DNA of 64,000 nucleotides from Flammeovirgaceae bacterium UBA6059 (GTDB lineage: Bacteria > Bacteroidota > Bacteroidia > Cytophagales > Cyclobacteriaceae): NCBI GenBank assembly GCA_002435755.1, contig DIYH01000015.1, positions 33,089-97,088 on the forward strand. Direction: 5' to 3'. How positions within the stretch are numbered: the stretch's first letter is position 1; each line of letters opens with the position of its first letter. Of this stretch, positions 35,609-45,212 are shown piece by piece. Position numbers and translations under genes: made by a program. Under the pieces are notes generated by a model. The model worked only from the letters and a program-made list of their open reading frames with translations. It ran no database searches and had not been told where the DNA came from.

Positions 35609-37336
35609 CTAGTTGGTCATATATACTTTCACAGAGCCGTCATCTTCACTGCTCACCACTAACAGGCTTCTACCATTAGAGGTTTCTTCTTTGGGGATGA
35701 ACAAGATACCTTCAGGGGCGTCACCAGCAGTTAGCATTGTCAAAAACTCAGGAGAAGAAGGATCTGCAACATTGTATACTGCCACAGCATCTACTCGCTC
35801 TAACCCAATGAAGGCAATAGGATCTCCATTGACCATGCCTACAGCTACGCCCTCAGGCTCGATACTCTTATCATCGCTTCGACCATCAGCATAGATCCCT
35901 GCAGCTTCGGCTTCTCTATCCAATTCATTGCCACTGTCGTACACAAGGTCACCAGCGCCTGACCAGATAGAGAATGATCTTGCACCATAGGAGTGAATGA
36001 GATCATAGTCACCATCTCCGTCCGTATCACCTTCACTCAGCATCATCTTGAGCCTTCCCAGATTAGCGTCTTGCTGCAACTCACTGGCATTTGGATAAGC
36101 AGTAGGGTCAAGGTCCACGTCCGCCACACGCTCTTCACCTACATAGCCATCATACTCTCTGGAATCACCTTCGTTGGCTGAGATAATGTATCCTGAACCA
36201 TTAGTAGTGAAGTAAGCGATCGCATCAGGCTGAAATACACCTACGGCAGGTACTGATCTAAATTCAACTTTACCATCTTCATCGCTGGGGTCTATCTCGT
36301 TTCCTGCTAAGGAGTAGTCTTTAGTACCTAACGGAATGATATCTGTAACAGAAGCGGAAGCTATGTCAACCACGGCAAGACCATTGTTTTCTTGCAATGC
36401 GACATACGCGGTTTTAGAATCGTCGGATACGGTAATGAACTCTGGCTCCACGTCTTGAGCTAGTGTCGCACCAGGCCCAAATACTCTAAAACCGTCTTTT
36501 TCTAGTTCTGCTTCCTGACTATTGAAACCTCCAAACCCTGCAGTTTGAACAGAGAAGTCAGTTGCAGAGATAACGGAAACAGATCCTTCCGGATCGTCGG
36601 TGTATGCATCATTTGGTTCACCTTCATTGGCAACAAGGATGTAACTGCCGTCAGGAGTGAAAGTCACCATATCAGGAAGAGCACCTACATTGATGACTGC
36701 TTCTTCCGTAAGACCAATTGTATTGAAAACAACGACTACACCATTGTCTTGTTTGTTGTTGGCTTCTACGGCTACTGCCAATAGCCCATTGCTAACAGCT
36801 ACACTATTCACTCCGGCACCATAGCTAGACATGCTGATAGAAGATCCAAGTGTGGGTGCGCTAGGGTCTAGGAGGCCGATCACATCAATTCGAGTGTCAC
36901 CTTCATTATTTACAACATAAAGCTGCTGTGTAACAGCGTCCCAAGCAGATATCTCAGCTGCACCTTCACCTCCAATAGTCAATGAAGCAATTTCTGTGAA
37001 TGTAGAGGGGTCTTCATCAGGTACTACAGCAATGGTGTGTGTATAAACATCTTGCTCTTCACCCTTGGTCACTGTTACGGTCACCTCATAGTTTCCGGGG
37101 ACCGGGTAATAGTGAGTCGGGTTTTGCTCAGTAGATGTGGTACCGTCACCCAAATCCCAGCTGTAGGATTCAGCGTCTGGGTCGCCGAGTGCCGTGAAGG
37201 TCACATTACGGTAATCAACTGCTCCTGTGCTGAATTCAAACAGTGCCCATGTATTCCTGGGCTCAGGTGAATTATCGTTATCACAAGAGTACAATATGAC
37301 TGACATTATCGCCAGTACGAGTAATTTTCTTATCAT
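35609..37336 (-). CDS. PKD-domain lipoprotein, choice-of-anchor I family
   Basis: 575 aa from the ATG at 37336. A lipoprotein signal 'MIRKLLVLAIMSVILYSC' has Cys18 in a YSC lipobox. A PKD domain occupies about 25-105 ('SYSWDLGDGTTSTEQNPTHYYPVPGNYEVTVTV'). The rest is a beta-propeller-like domain with the choice-of-anchor I pattern ('DMVTFTPDGSYILVANEGEPND', 'PAVGVFQPDAIAYFTTNGSGYIISANEGDSREYDGY', 'SDDKSIEPEGVAVG'). The stretch before 'RSDDKSIEPEGV' is shorter than I recall for the family. The function is unknown; some members are associated with alkaline-phosphatase-like activity. It is convergent with the T9SS gene. Confidence 0.85.
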   Translation of the reverse strand: MIRKLLVLAIMSVILYSCDNDNSPEPRNTWALFEFSTGAVDYRNVTFTALGDPDAESYSWDLGDGTTSTEQNPTHYYPVPGNYEVTVTVTKGEEQDVYTHTIAVVPDEDPSTFTEIASLTIGGEGAAEISAWDAVTQQLYVVNNEGDTRIDVIGLLDPSAPTLGSSISMSSYGAGVNSVAVSNGLLAVAVEANNKQDNGVVVVFNTIGLTEEAVINVGALPDMVTFTPDGSYILVANEGEPNDAYTDDPEGSVSVISATDFSVQTAGFGGFNSQEAELEKDGFRVFGPGATLAQDVEPEFITVSDDSKTAYVALQENNGLAVVDIASASVTDIIPLGTKDYSLAGNEIDPSDEDGKVEFRSVPAVGVFQPDAIAYFTTNGSGYIISANEGDSREYDGYVGEERVADVDLDPTAYPNASELQQDANLGRLKMMLSEGDTDGDGDYDLIHSYGARSFSIWSGAGDLVYDSGNELDREAEAAGIYADGRSDDKSIEPEGVAVGMVNGDPIAFIGLERVDAVAVYNVADPSSPEFLTMLTAGDAPEGILFIPKEETSNGRSLLVVSSEDDGSVKVYMTN

Positions 37337-37628
37337 GATGTTAAGGTTTAATCTTTCCGCAATCATAGTTCTGAGGGTTCACCTGGATGTTAGCTTTGGG
37401 TTAAGCCTGCTTCATGTTTGAGTGATTTGATACAGCTTGTTTTAAGAAAATGTGATCCATTTCATAAGATTCTTAATCATTTGATAAGCTCTGACGGGAA
37501 CAAATTTGATTACCATTTATAGGCCCTGAGTTGTAGAAAGCACCTTACTTTTAGGCGAGTTAAAAATCCAAGCTAGCTTGAGCGAACCATCACTGATTTA
37601 CCCCCATTTTGCGGTACCTACCGGAATA

Positions 37629-39581
37629 TTGCAGTTTATCAAGTTGCTCGTTTCGAGAGTAGTGTTTGTTATTCTGCTAAGTGCTTTAAGTGTCGGGATG
37701 ATATATGCTCAATCACCGACTGTTCGAGATACATTGCTGATACCTGAAAGGTCAATGGTAGAAATGAGTGACACGCTTTTTATCACTACCTCTGATACAG
37801 TTGTTTATGTCTTAGAAACCGATTCTGTGAGCATTATTGATCTTGATGAGGAAAGAAGTAAGGCCTTTTACGACTCGTTGAAGAATAAAGCAGACCGTCA
37901 TAAGGTTACCGGTTTACTCTATGACCTGGTGGTTCGGGAGCAACAACGTGTGGAAAATGATACCTCTAATTTTGTAGATAGTAAAGCGCCATATTACCCG
38001 TTTGAGGGGCAACAGATCAGATCGGTAAGGTTCAAAAAGGTGCCTGTGCTTGATGGGTCTGTATTGGATACAGCTTTGCTCAAGTCGACAACTGTAGGCA
38101 AGGCCGCTAATGCTATTCATGTTAATACCAGAACCAATGTGCTGCGCAAGCTGCTGATGTTCGAAGAGCGTGATGTGGTATCACCTAACGAGATGGCCGA
38201 CTCAGAACGATTGATTCGTCAATTGCCGTATATTCAAGATGCATTGATTGTGGTTATACCTATCGAAGGAGTGATAGGTGAGGTAGATGTTGTAGTCATC
38301 ACTCAAGATCGGTTTTCAATCATTGTAGGTGGCTCACCCAGAGGTTTTTCCAAATTTGATCTTCGTGTAGGTGATCGCAACTTTCTTGGTTCCGGTAGGA
38401 AACTACAAACCACTTACATCTATGATGGATCACGAGACCCTGCTTCCGGGATCGACCTGGAGTTTAATGACCCCAGCCTATATGGTAAGTATATTAACAG
38501 TACGCTGCGCTGGCGCAATAACTATGATCAAAAAGGTTGGGAGTTGATCATGACCCGTGACCTTTATGCTCCGGGAGTTAAGTGGATTGGTGGAGTCGAA
38601 TGGCGGCACATTAATGTGAACAGGTTTCGAACCACTGAAGAGGACCGGGATAATGAGATATATCCCTATGAAATAGCTTCTCAAGACCTTTGGGCAGGTC
38701 GCTCATTTCAGCTGGGTGATGAAGACAACAGAAACAACCTTACCATTACGCAACGCTACTATCGCCAACAGCATGATCTACGTCCTTTTGTATCTAGCGA
38801 TAGCAATGTGGTCTTTCAAAATGCATCACTCTATGTTGGTGGTATTGCATTTACAAAACAATTTTTTCAAAAGAGTTCTAAGATCCTGAGTTTCGGTATT
38901 ACTGAAGATGTGCCGAGTGGAATGATCTTCGAGTTTAATCCAGGTTATGTGTTTGGGGAGTTTAACAGTGGCCCTTATTTAGGGTATCGGATCAGTGCTG
39001 CTCGTTATTTTCCGAAGATTGGCTTTGTTTCTGCTACAAATCGTTTCGGTGGTATAGTAGACCGGAGAGGGGTACGAGATGGTGTTATTGATTTTGGGCT
39101 GAGGTATTTTTCACCGCTCAAGTCCTTTCCCAAAAGAGAGTTCAGGCAGTTTGTCAACTTGAGGTTGATCCGTCAGATCAATCTGAATGAAGGCCTGCAA
39201 GTAAGCTATGGTGATAATGATCGGAACATTGATCTTAGAGAAGTGGAGGGAGATCGCGTGATCAACGTAGATTTGGAGTCAGTGGTATTTCATCCGCGCA
39301 AATGGTATGGGTTTCAACTGGCTAGTTACCTTTTTACAAGCTTTGGATGGCTGGCGGATAGATCGAGTTTGATCCGGGCCAGTAATTTTTATGGTGCCGT
39401 TGGGCTCGGTTTTCGGATACGTAATGAGAGTTTAGCGATACAGACGCTTCAGATCAGTGCGGGCTATTTCCTAGAAACCATTGACAATGTTGACAGTTTC
39501 TTTTATGACTTTAATGTGGACGACCCGTTGCTCTTTGATGACTTCCGTGGATTGAAGCCTGAAGTCCTTAGATTTGAATAA
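37629..39581 (+). CDS. Omp85-like outer-membrane barrel with POTRA-type N-terminal part
   Basis: About 650 aa. There is no ATG ahead of the signal peptide; the TTG at 37629 gives 'MQFIKLLVSRVVFVILLSAL' and the TTG at 37578 a longer, less typical leader. The start is therefore uncertain. After cleavage (VGMIYAQ) the region at about 110-250 looks like POTRA domains ('IRSVRFKKVPVLDGSVLD', 'TRTNVLRKLLMFEERDVVSPNEMADSERLIRQLPYIQDALIVV'). The remainder has alternating strands of a beta-barrel ('VGDRNFLGSGRKLQTTYIYDG', 'NSTLRWRNNYDQKG'), typical of BamA/TamA-like assembly proteins. A small secreted protein gene follows by 48 bp. Confidence 0.72.
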   Translation: MQFIKLLVSRVVFVILLSALSVGMIYAQSPTVRDTLLIPERSMVEMSDTLFITTSDTVVYVLETDSVSIIDLDEERSKAFYDSLKNKADRHKVTGLLYDLVVREQQRVENDTSNFVDSKAPYYPFEGQQIRSVRFKKVPVLDGSVLDTALLKSTTVGKAANAIHVNTRTNVLRKLLMFEERDVVSPNEMADSERLIRQLPYIQDALIVVIPIEGVIGEVDVVVITQDRFSIIVGGSPRGFSKFDLRVGDRNFLGSGRKLQTTYIYDGSRDPASGIDLEFNDPSLYGKYINSTLRWRNNYDQKGWELIMTRDLYAPGVKWIGGVEWRHINVNRFRTTEEDRDNEIYPYEIASQDLWAGRSFQLGDEDNRNNLTITQRYYRQQHDLRPFVSSDSNVVFQNASLYVGGIAFTKQFFQKSSKILSFGITEDVPSGMIFEFNPGYVFGEFNSGPYLGYRISAARYFPKIGFVSATNRFGGIVDRRGVRDGVIDFGLRYFSPLKSFPKREFRQFVNLRLIRQINLNEGLQVSYGDNDRNIDLREVEGDRVINVDLESVVFHPRKWYGFQLASYLFTSFGWLADRSSLIRASNFYGAVGLGFRIRNESLAIQTLQISAGYFLETIDNVDSFFYDFNVDDPLLFDDFRGLKPEVLRFE

Positions 39582-39629
39582 TTGTAAACCATTACCCGAT
39601 TGTTTATTGCCTGTAACAAACCTCAGACC

Positions 39630-40499
39630 ATGAGTAGATCATTGAAATCAATCCTTGCTTTAATCATAGCATTTTGTAGTGGAAACTTGTGGGCTCAGGA
39701 TAGGGTAGACCCTAACAAAGCTTATAAGTCAGGAGAAACCTTGAATGCGCCGCTTTTCGGGATCAGTATGGACATTCCAGAGGGTTGGGTGGGCTACTTA
39801 GCACGGGAAGCTGAAATATTCGTACTCAATAAGGCTAACAATGAGGGTGCCGAGGTGTTTACATTTGCCAGAGAAAATACTCTTGAGCAGATCAAAAAGA
39901 ACCTAAAAACAGGCTTAAACCTAAGTCCTACTGTTCGACTTAAGGTAGACGCTGAGATCGAAGAGAAAGATGGTATTTTGTCAGCTCCTGTGAGCTATAC
40001 TGGTACTACGGGTGGTCAGAGAAAAGCCTACACTTTTGCCAGGTGCAGTAACTATGGTGTATGTGCTACATTGCTTCTGGCGTCACCGATCAGTTCACTG
40101 GATGACAATCGAATAGCTATTGAGGCAATGATCAGGTCTATAGCTTTCGAAGAGCCTACTCCTGTAGAGCAGCTTGAGCAGAGTATAGATTGGAACAGCT
40201 TCCTAGAAAATAAGTACCTCTACTCGAAGACTGGTACTGGCGGACAAAAAGGAGTCGTACAGTTATGGTTGAATGCTGACCATAGTTTTAGCAGTAAATC
40301 TTTACCTAACGCATGGGCGACAACACCGAGTAAGAAGTATAGTGGTAGACAAAAAGGTAACTGGTTAGTCACCAGAAAGGGTGACAAGGACCTGTTGATC
40401 CTGAATTACAACAAACTTGATCAGGTGACGATAGTACTTAATCAGGATGGTAACAGTCACTTCCTGAATGAACTAGTTTTTTTTGTGATCTATCAGTAG
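39630..40499 (+). CDS. Secreted protein of unknown function
   Basis: 289 aa from the ATG at 39630 (the longer ORF starts upstream of a clear signal peptide). Signal peptide 'MSRSLKSILALIIAFCSG...WAQ'. The mature part contains 'FGISMDIPEGWVGYLAREAEIFVLNK', similar to domains in which a membrane-destabilising or lipocalin-like fold is preceded by an 'IPxGW' motif, and two halves without further recognisable motifs. Two cysteines (CSNYGVCATL) may form a disulphide. It follows the Omp85-like barrel by 48 bp, so it may be co-transcribed with it and assist there. Confidence 0.7.
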   Translation: MSRSLKSILALIIAFCSGNLWAQDRVDPNKAYKSGETLNAPLFGISMDIPEGWVGYLAREAEIFVLNKANNEGAEVFTFARENTLEQIKKNLKTGLNLSPTVRLKVDAEIEEKDGILSAPVSYTGTTGGQRKAYTFARCSNYGVCATLLLASPISSLDDNRIAIEAMIRSIAFEEPTPVEQLEQSIDWNSFLENKYLYSKTGTGGQKGVVQLWLNADHSFSSKSLPNAWATTPSKKYSGRQKGNWLVTRKGDKDLLILNYNKLDQVTIVLNQDGNSHFLNELVFFVIYQ

Positions 40500-40757
40500 C
40501 TGGTCAGTGTACAACTCAGTCTAAAATGAATCTCCTGGATCAGGCTGCATTACTTATTTACGGATTCAGTTCACAATGTCACAGAGGTATCATATATTCA
40601 AACACTGCTCAAAAACAAGTCAGAAAGCACTCCTTCGACGTAAACCTGATATATTGAGCAATGTGTGAAGTGGCATCAAAATGATTTTCCTGAGGCAGAC
40701 AGACACTGACAGGACTGTAGTTTCTGTTTTTTGATTTGAAGAATTGATTAATTTCCA

Positions 40758-41813
40758 GTGATGGAAAGATCAAGTATTCAAAATGTTGCGGCCTGGTTGA
40801 TTACGATCAGTCTTACTGTATTTATTCTCATTGAATACAAGTCTCTGCTACAGCCATTGGTTGTGGCTTTGATCATTTGGTATTTGGTTAGGGTACTTCG
40901 TCAACGCATCCAAAAAATCAAAGTTTTTAAGCGCACAATTCCTTCCTGGTTGTCGTCACTGATCTCGTTTCTATTGATTCTAGGAGGTTTGCTAGGGCTT
41001 TCGGAGCTGCTATTGATGAACATCGAAATGATCAGTGAGAAACTTCCAGCCTATCAGGAGCGCTGGAGAGAAATACTTGAGAGGGAAATCAATCTGGACT
41101 GGATTCAACAGTTTAGGACGGAGATAGAGTCACAGGCTTCAAACTTTGATTATCAGTCGTTGGTAGGGGCCATTGTTACTTCCCTGTCCAATGTGATAGG
41201 CAATGCTTTTTTGATCATTCTGTATGTGGGCTTTCTCTTGGCTGAAGAAGCCATTTTTGCAAAAAAGATTGACCACCTTTTTAAGAACGAGGAACGTCAG
41301 CGCAAGCTTACGGAAACACTTGGCCGGATCAATTCATCTATCAGAAAATATCTCAGTCTGAAGACCCAGGTAAGTTTGTTAACAGGCTTCCTGAGTTATT
41401 TTGTCATGCTCATCTTTGGGCTGGATTTCGCCTTCCTTTGGGCCTTCTTGATTTTTATATTGAACTATATTCCTTACGTAGGATCTTTTGTAGCAACTTT
41501 CCTCCCTGCTGCCTTTGCGATACTCCAGTTTGGTTCGATATATACTGGCCTTTTCGTGTTTGGTGCCGTAGAGGCAGTTCAGCTTTTCGTTGGTAACTAT
41601 CTCGAACCTAAGATCATGGGTAAAGGGCTTAATCTCAGCCCAATAGTGGTCATCCTGGCCCTATCATTCTGGGGATCAGTTTGGGGCGTTCTCGGTATGA
41701 TGTTGTCAGTGCCCATTATGTCGATGATCGCTATCGTCCTTGCCAATTTCGAAAGTTCCAGAAACATCGCTGTGTTCTTGTCCAGTGATGGCAAGCTGGT
41801 CGATGGCTCATAG
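40758..41813 (+). CDS. AI-2E family transporter
   Basis: A 351-aa inner-membrane protein. Helices near the N-terminus ('VAAWLITISLTVFILIEYK', 'PLVVALIIWYLVRVL', 'LISFLLILGGLLGLSELLL') are followed by a soluble helical loop and then the conserved C-terminal bundle ('FLIILYVGFLLAEEAIF', 'FAFLWAFLIFILNYIPYVGSFVA', 'ILQFGSIYTGLFVF'). The motif 'VGNYLEPKIMGKGLNLSPIVVILALSFWGSVWGVLGMMLSVPIM' is diagnostic of the family (formerly UPF0118). Family members export AI-2 or act as Na+/H+ antiporters; the role here is unknown. It ends 18 bp from a convergent gene. Confidence 0.92.
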   Translation: MMERSSIQNVAAWLITISLTVFILIEYKSLLQPLVVALIIWYLVRVLRQRIQKIKVFKRTIPSWLSSLISFLLILGGLLGLSELLLMNIEMISEKLPAYQERWREILEREINLDWIQQFRTEIESQASNFDYQSLVGAIVTSLSNVIGNAFLIILYVGFLLAEEAIFAKKIDHLFKNEERQRKLTETLGRINSSIRKYLSLKTQVSLLTGFLSYFVMLIFGLDFAFLWAFLIFILNYIPYVGSFVATFLPAAFAILQFGSIYTGLFVFGAVEAVQLFVGNYLEPKIMGKGLNLSPIVVILALSFWGSVWGVLGMMLSVPIMSMIAIVLANFESSRNIAVFLSSDGKLVDGS

Positions 41814-41831
41814 GACGAATATATGTGCCAA

Positions 41832-42815
41832 TTACATGCCGCTAAGGATGATCTTGCCCTTGTTAAGATTGGCTTCCATGTAGTAATGGGCCGCCTCAGC
41901 TTCTTTCCAATCAAACACCTTATCAATTGTTGGATGCAAGCTACGATCTCCAAAGTGATCGAGGTGTCTTTTTGAGAAATCTTCTATGAGCTTAGACTTG
42001 TACTCGATAGTTCTCGCCCTTAATGTAGAACCTTTGAGTTGGATGCGCTTCATGAGCACTTTTGTCAGGTCAATCTCTGCTTTAGCACCTCCCATGAATG
42101 CTAGAAGTATCCATCTTCCGTCTGCTGCTATGACCTTGCCATTGGTTCTTGCATAAGGGGCACCTATAAAATCCAGGATGATGTCAAAACCCTGCGGAGG
42201 CACCAGGGACATAAGTTCAGCGGTCATGTCCTGGCTTGTTTTGTAATTGACTCCACCCATTGCTCCGAGGGATTGACAGTAGTCAATCTTCTCCGGGCTG
42301 CCAGCTGTAACGTAGGCATTAGCTTCTGCGAGTTGTGCAAGTTGGATGGCTGCTGTACCAACTCCACTAGCCACGGCGTGGATAAGGACATTATCTCCAT
42401 TACGCATATCTCCCAACCAGTTGAGTGCCTGATGGGCTGTGAGGAACACTTCCGCTATACCTGCTCCCTCTTCGAAGGTGAGGTTTTCCGGTAGGGGCAT
42501 CACTACACCCTCATGAGCGGCAACATACTCGGCATACCCTCCTCCAGCGAGCAACGCAAAAACACGATCACCTTTGCTGAACTTAGAAACTTTAGTGCCT
42601 ACTTCCCCTACCACTCCTGCTACCTCAAGCCCTAGTATTTCAGACTCACCCGGGGGCGGTGGATACTTGCCTTCTTTTTGAAGAAGGTCGGCACGGTTGA
42701 TACCGGCTGCTTTGACCTTGATGAGCACATGGTGCGGCTGTATGTCGGGTATATCTGATTCCGAAATGTGGAGCCGTATTTGCTGATTGTCCTGATTATG
42801 TTTGATGGCCTTCAT
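41832..42815 (-). CDS. NAD(P)H-dependent quinone oxidoreductase (zeta-crystallin/PIG3-like)
   Basis: 327 aa, medium-chain dehydrogenase fold, cytosolic. The N-terminal GroES-like part has 'VLIKVKAAGINRADLLQKEGKYPPPPGESEILGLEVAGVV', and the Rossmann part 'NVLIHAVASGVGTAAIQLAQLAEANAYVTAGS' carries the nucleotide-binding loop (GVGTAAIQ). The 'YPPPPG' and 'ILLAFMGGAKAEIDL' segments match the PIG3-type quinone reductase group, and the zinc-ligand residues of alcohol dehydrogenases are absent. It reduces quinones with NADPH in relatives. The gene is convergent with the AI-2E transporter. Confidence 0.88.
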   Translation of the reverse strand: MKAIKHNQDNQQIRLHISESDIPDIQPHHVLIKVKAAGINRADLLQKEGKYPPPPGESEILGLEVAGVVGEVGTKVSKFSKGDRVFALLAGGGYAEYVAAHEGVVMPLPENLTFEEGAGIAEVFLTAHQALNWLGDMRNGDNVLIHAVASGVGTAAIQLAQLAEANAYVTAGSPEKIDYCQSLGAMGGVNYKTSQDMTAELMSLVPPQGFDIILDFIGAPYARTNGKVIAADGRWILLAFMGGAKAEIDLTKVLMKRIQLKGSTLRARTIEYKSKLIEDFSKRHLDHFGDRSLHPTIDKVFDWKEAEAAHYYMEANLNKGKIILSGM

Positions 42816-42968
42816 ACCAAAAATATAAGTATAAGCTTGGGATATTAGGCTTCAATGATCAAGGTTTCATCCTCTCAGCACGGCAGGGTCTTTAAAAGCA
42901 AGATATTGGAACTGGTAAGCCGAATTGCTAGGCTTGACTTGATCTCAAATCTTTTGTTAGCATGCTTT

Positions 42969-43685
42969 TCAATCAGGCAACTGCTCCACCAGGTTAAAGA
43001 TTGCTTTATGTAGATAATAATAATATGGAATGGGCTCTGCTGCTTGCTTCAGCGGGATGGAAAAGCTTCCTGCTTGAAGACTTTCGGTTGTGATGAGCAG
43101 CTTTTCCATATGCCGATATCGGCCTCTAAATTTGCCAGTTGACTTACCATCACCACCAGCAAAATGTAACGTAACATCCACTTGCGGTAGTAGATTGACC
43201 TCACTGTAGCCTTCACTTATGCTGATGTCATCCACGAGCAATATGTCCTCACTGGTCTCCCTAGTGGTTCGTTTTGCACCTGAAACCAGGATGTCAACCT
43301 TCACAAACTGGTCAAAGTCGGAGTTCTTGGCTGCCTTCTTTAATCTGGCCACTGGGTAGCCCAAACGGGAATATGTGACCTTATCCTTGAGTGTTTGATG
43401 AGGCAGGATTTCAAGTCCGGTTTCTGATGCGATAATGTCTCTGATCAACTCAAAAGACTCGTACATGATCATTTCTGCTTCTATATCAGGCTGATGTAAT
43501 GATAGAGCCATCACTGTCTTCGGTTCTACATCCATGGTGAGGTACAGGTCTTCCTCAAAAGAGATGGTCATCCATGTTAGTGCTGTTGGTACAGATGGCG
43601 TTGGTTGCGCCTGGGTCACTAAATGATTACCTAACCACCCTATGATTAGAAATAGACCCGTTGCGATTTTGCATACTGCTTTCAT
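42969..43685 (-). CDS. Secreted hypothetical protein
   Basis: 238 aa with a signal peptide ('MKAVCKIATGLFLIIGWLGN...AQA'). The mature part is acidic with mixed strands and helices ('LTWMTISFEEDLYLTMDVEPKTVMALSLHQ', 'DILLVDDISISEGYSEVNLL', 'KLLITTESLQAGSFSIPLK'), no transmembrane helix and no recognised motif. The C-terminus is helical (YYYYLHKAIFNLVEQLPD). It stands alone between gaps of 153 and 381 bp. Likely periplasmic or outer-membrane associated. I do not recognise the family. Confidence 0.65.
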   Translation of the reverse strand: MKAVCKIATGLFLIIGWLGNHLVTQAQPTPSVPTALTWMTISFEEDLYLTMDVEPKTVMALSLHQPDIEAEMIMYESFELIRDIIASETGLEILPHQTLKDKVTYSRLGYPVARLKKAAKNSDFDQFVKVDILVSGAKRTTRETSEDILLVDDISISEGYSEVNLLPQVDVTLHFAGGDGKSTGKFRGRYRHMEKLLITTESLQAGSFSIPLKQAAEPIPYYYYLHKAIFNLVEQLPD

Positions 43686-44066
43686 ATGACTACCGATTAG
43701 TACGGCTTTTTTACTCAGCGTACAAGGTAAGAAGTATTCCAGCTTTGTCGTAGAGTTGGCACCTATTACATAATCGTCAAACCATCAGACCTTTGAGATT
43801 AATTGCTAAACCGGTCTTTCATCAAGAAGTATGGCTTGGTGAGATCTGCTTAACCCAGATTATCTGGCTAGATGATCTTTTTACTGGTATTAAACTACTT
43901 TTTTGGCCTTAATCCACCTCTCCATCTTTTGAGACCAGCTAGCTAAAATATTCATTGAGCAATAGGCGGGTCTCTCTACATCTGAAATTCTTTATTTTCG
44001 CTTACTGTTCGACTACAATCGATAGAGCTTCTGCGATAGCACTCGATTGACAACTAACTGGAATAG
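43686..44066. other. Intergenic region, 381 bp
   Basis: No gene, hairpin or promoter-like box (TAnnTTTG) was found here. The base composition is AT-rich in the right half. Confidence 0.35.
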
Positions 44067-45182
44067 ATGAGTTTTCGCCTTTTGTATAGTGTGTTGATAG
44101 CTGTTCTTGGATGGAGTTGGTTCGCTAGTTGCGGCCAGAGAAGCGACTCAACGGGTCAAAAAAGAGCCGAACCGCAGATCCTGGAAAATAAGAGCCCCAC
44201 GCCATCCAATGGACCTCCGGGCATGGTGTGGATTCCAGGTGGGGAGTTTGTGATGGGTGCTGTTGAAGGAGATGATCAGGCACGCCCTGATGAATACCCT
44301 GCTCATAAAGTAAGGGTGTCTGGTTTCTGGATGGACGCTACTGAAGTAACCAATGAGCAGTTTACCGAATTCGTGGAGGCAACAGGATATATAACGGTAG
44401 CTGAAAAGAAGCCCGATTGGGAAGTACTCAAACAGCAAGTGCCTCCTGGTACACCCAAACCACATGATAGTGTACTTGTAGCTGCCTCTATAGTCTTTAC
44501 ACCCGTCCAGACAGACAATCTGGCTGACTGGTCACAATGGTGGAGTTGGGTGAAAGACGCTCATTGGAGGCAACCACAAGGCCCTGCTAGCTCTGTAGTA
44601 GATAAAATGGATCACCCTGTGGTACAGGTGTCTTGGGAAGATGCTCAAGCTTATTTAGAATGGGCCGGTAAGCGATTTCCTTCTGAAGCAGAATGGGAAT
44701 TTGCAGCCCGAGGTGGTCTGATGAATAAGCTATATCCCTGGGGGGAAGGTAAAGACATTACAGTCTGCGGTAATACCTGGCAAGGTAAGTTTCCTGAACA
44801 CAATACTGAGGATGATGGCTATTTCGCGACTGCTCCTGTCAAATCTTACCCTCCTAATGGCTATGGACTTTATGATATGGCAGGTAACGTTTGGGAATGG
44901 ACTGGTGATTGGTATAATGTCAATTACTATCAGGAATGTGCAGATAAGGGCATAGTTGTTGATCCTCAGGGTGCAGATGTATCTTACGATCCGAGATATC
45001 CTTACATGCCTCTACGTACACAACGCGGAGGTTCATTTTTGTGCAATGAAAGTTACTGTAGCAGCTATCGTGCTAGCGCCAGAATGCAGTCAAGCCCAGA
45101 TAGTGGTCAGGACCATGCGGGCTTCAGAGGGGTGATGACCCAGGAGATGTGGGAGGCGATTAAGGGTTCTGGTAAGAATTAG
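44067..45182 (+). CDS. Formylglycine-generating enzyme (SUMF1-type) lipoprotein
   Basis: 371 aa. The lipoprotein signal ends at Cys22 ('WFASC'), so it is exported. The FGE-sulfatase domain starts 'MVWIPGGEFVMGAVEGDDQARPDEYPAHKVRVSGFWMDATEVTNEQF' and includes 'AGKRFPSEAEWEFAARGG' and 'YDMAGNVWEWTGDWY'. In 'RGGSFLCNESYCSSYRASARMQSSPDSGQDHAGFRGV' the two catalytic, copper-binding cysteines are kept at 326 and 331, with the same spacing as Cys336 and Cys341 of human FGE. A working enzyme would convert a sulfatase Cys to formylglycine. Many bacterial relatives lack these Cys, so their presence is informative. No sulfatase gene is in the window. Confidence 0.9.
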   Translation: MSFRLLYSVLIAVLGWSWFASCGQRSDSTGQKRAEPQILENKSPTPSNGPPGMVWIPGGEFVMGAVEGDDQARPDEYPAHKVRVSGFWMDATEVTNEQFTEFVEATGYITVAEKKPDWEVLKQQVPPGTPKPHDSVLVAASIVFTPVQTDNLADWSQWWSWVKDAHWRQPQGPASSVVDKMDHPVVQVSWEDAQAYLEWAGKRFPSEAEWEFAARGGLMNKLYPWGEGKDITVCGNTWQGKFPEHNTEDDGYFATAPVKSYPPNGYGLYDMAGNVWEWTGDWYNVNYYQECADKGIVVDPQGADVSYDPRYPYMPLRTQRGGSFLCNESYCSSYRASARMQSSPDSGQDHAGFRGVMTQEMWEAIKGSGKN

Positions 45183-45212
45183 TATACTTAGCTTAGACCA
45201 AGACTGAAATTT

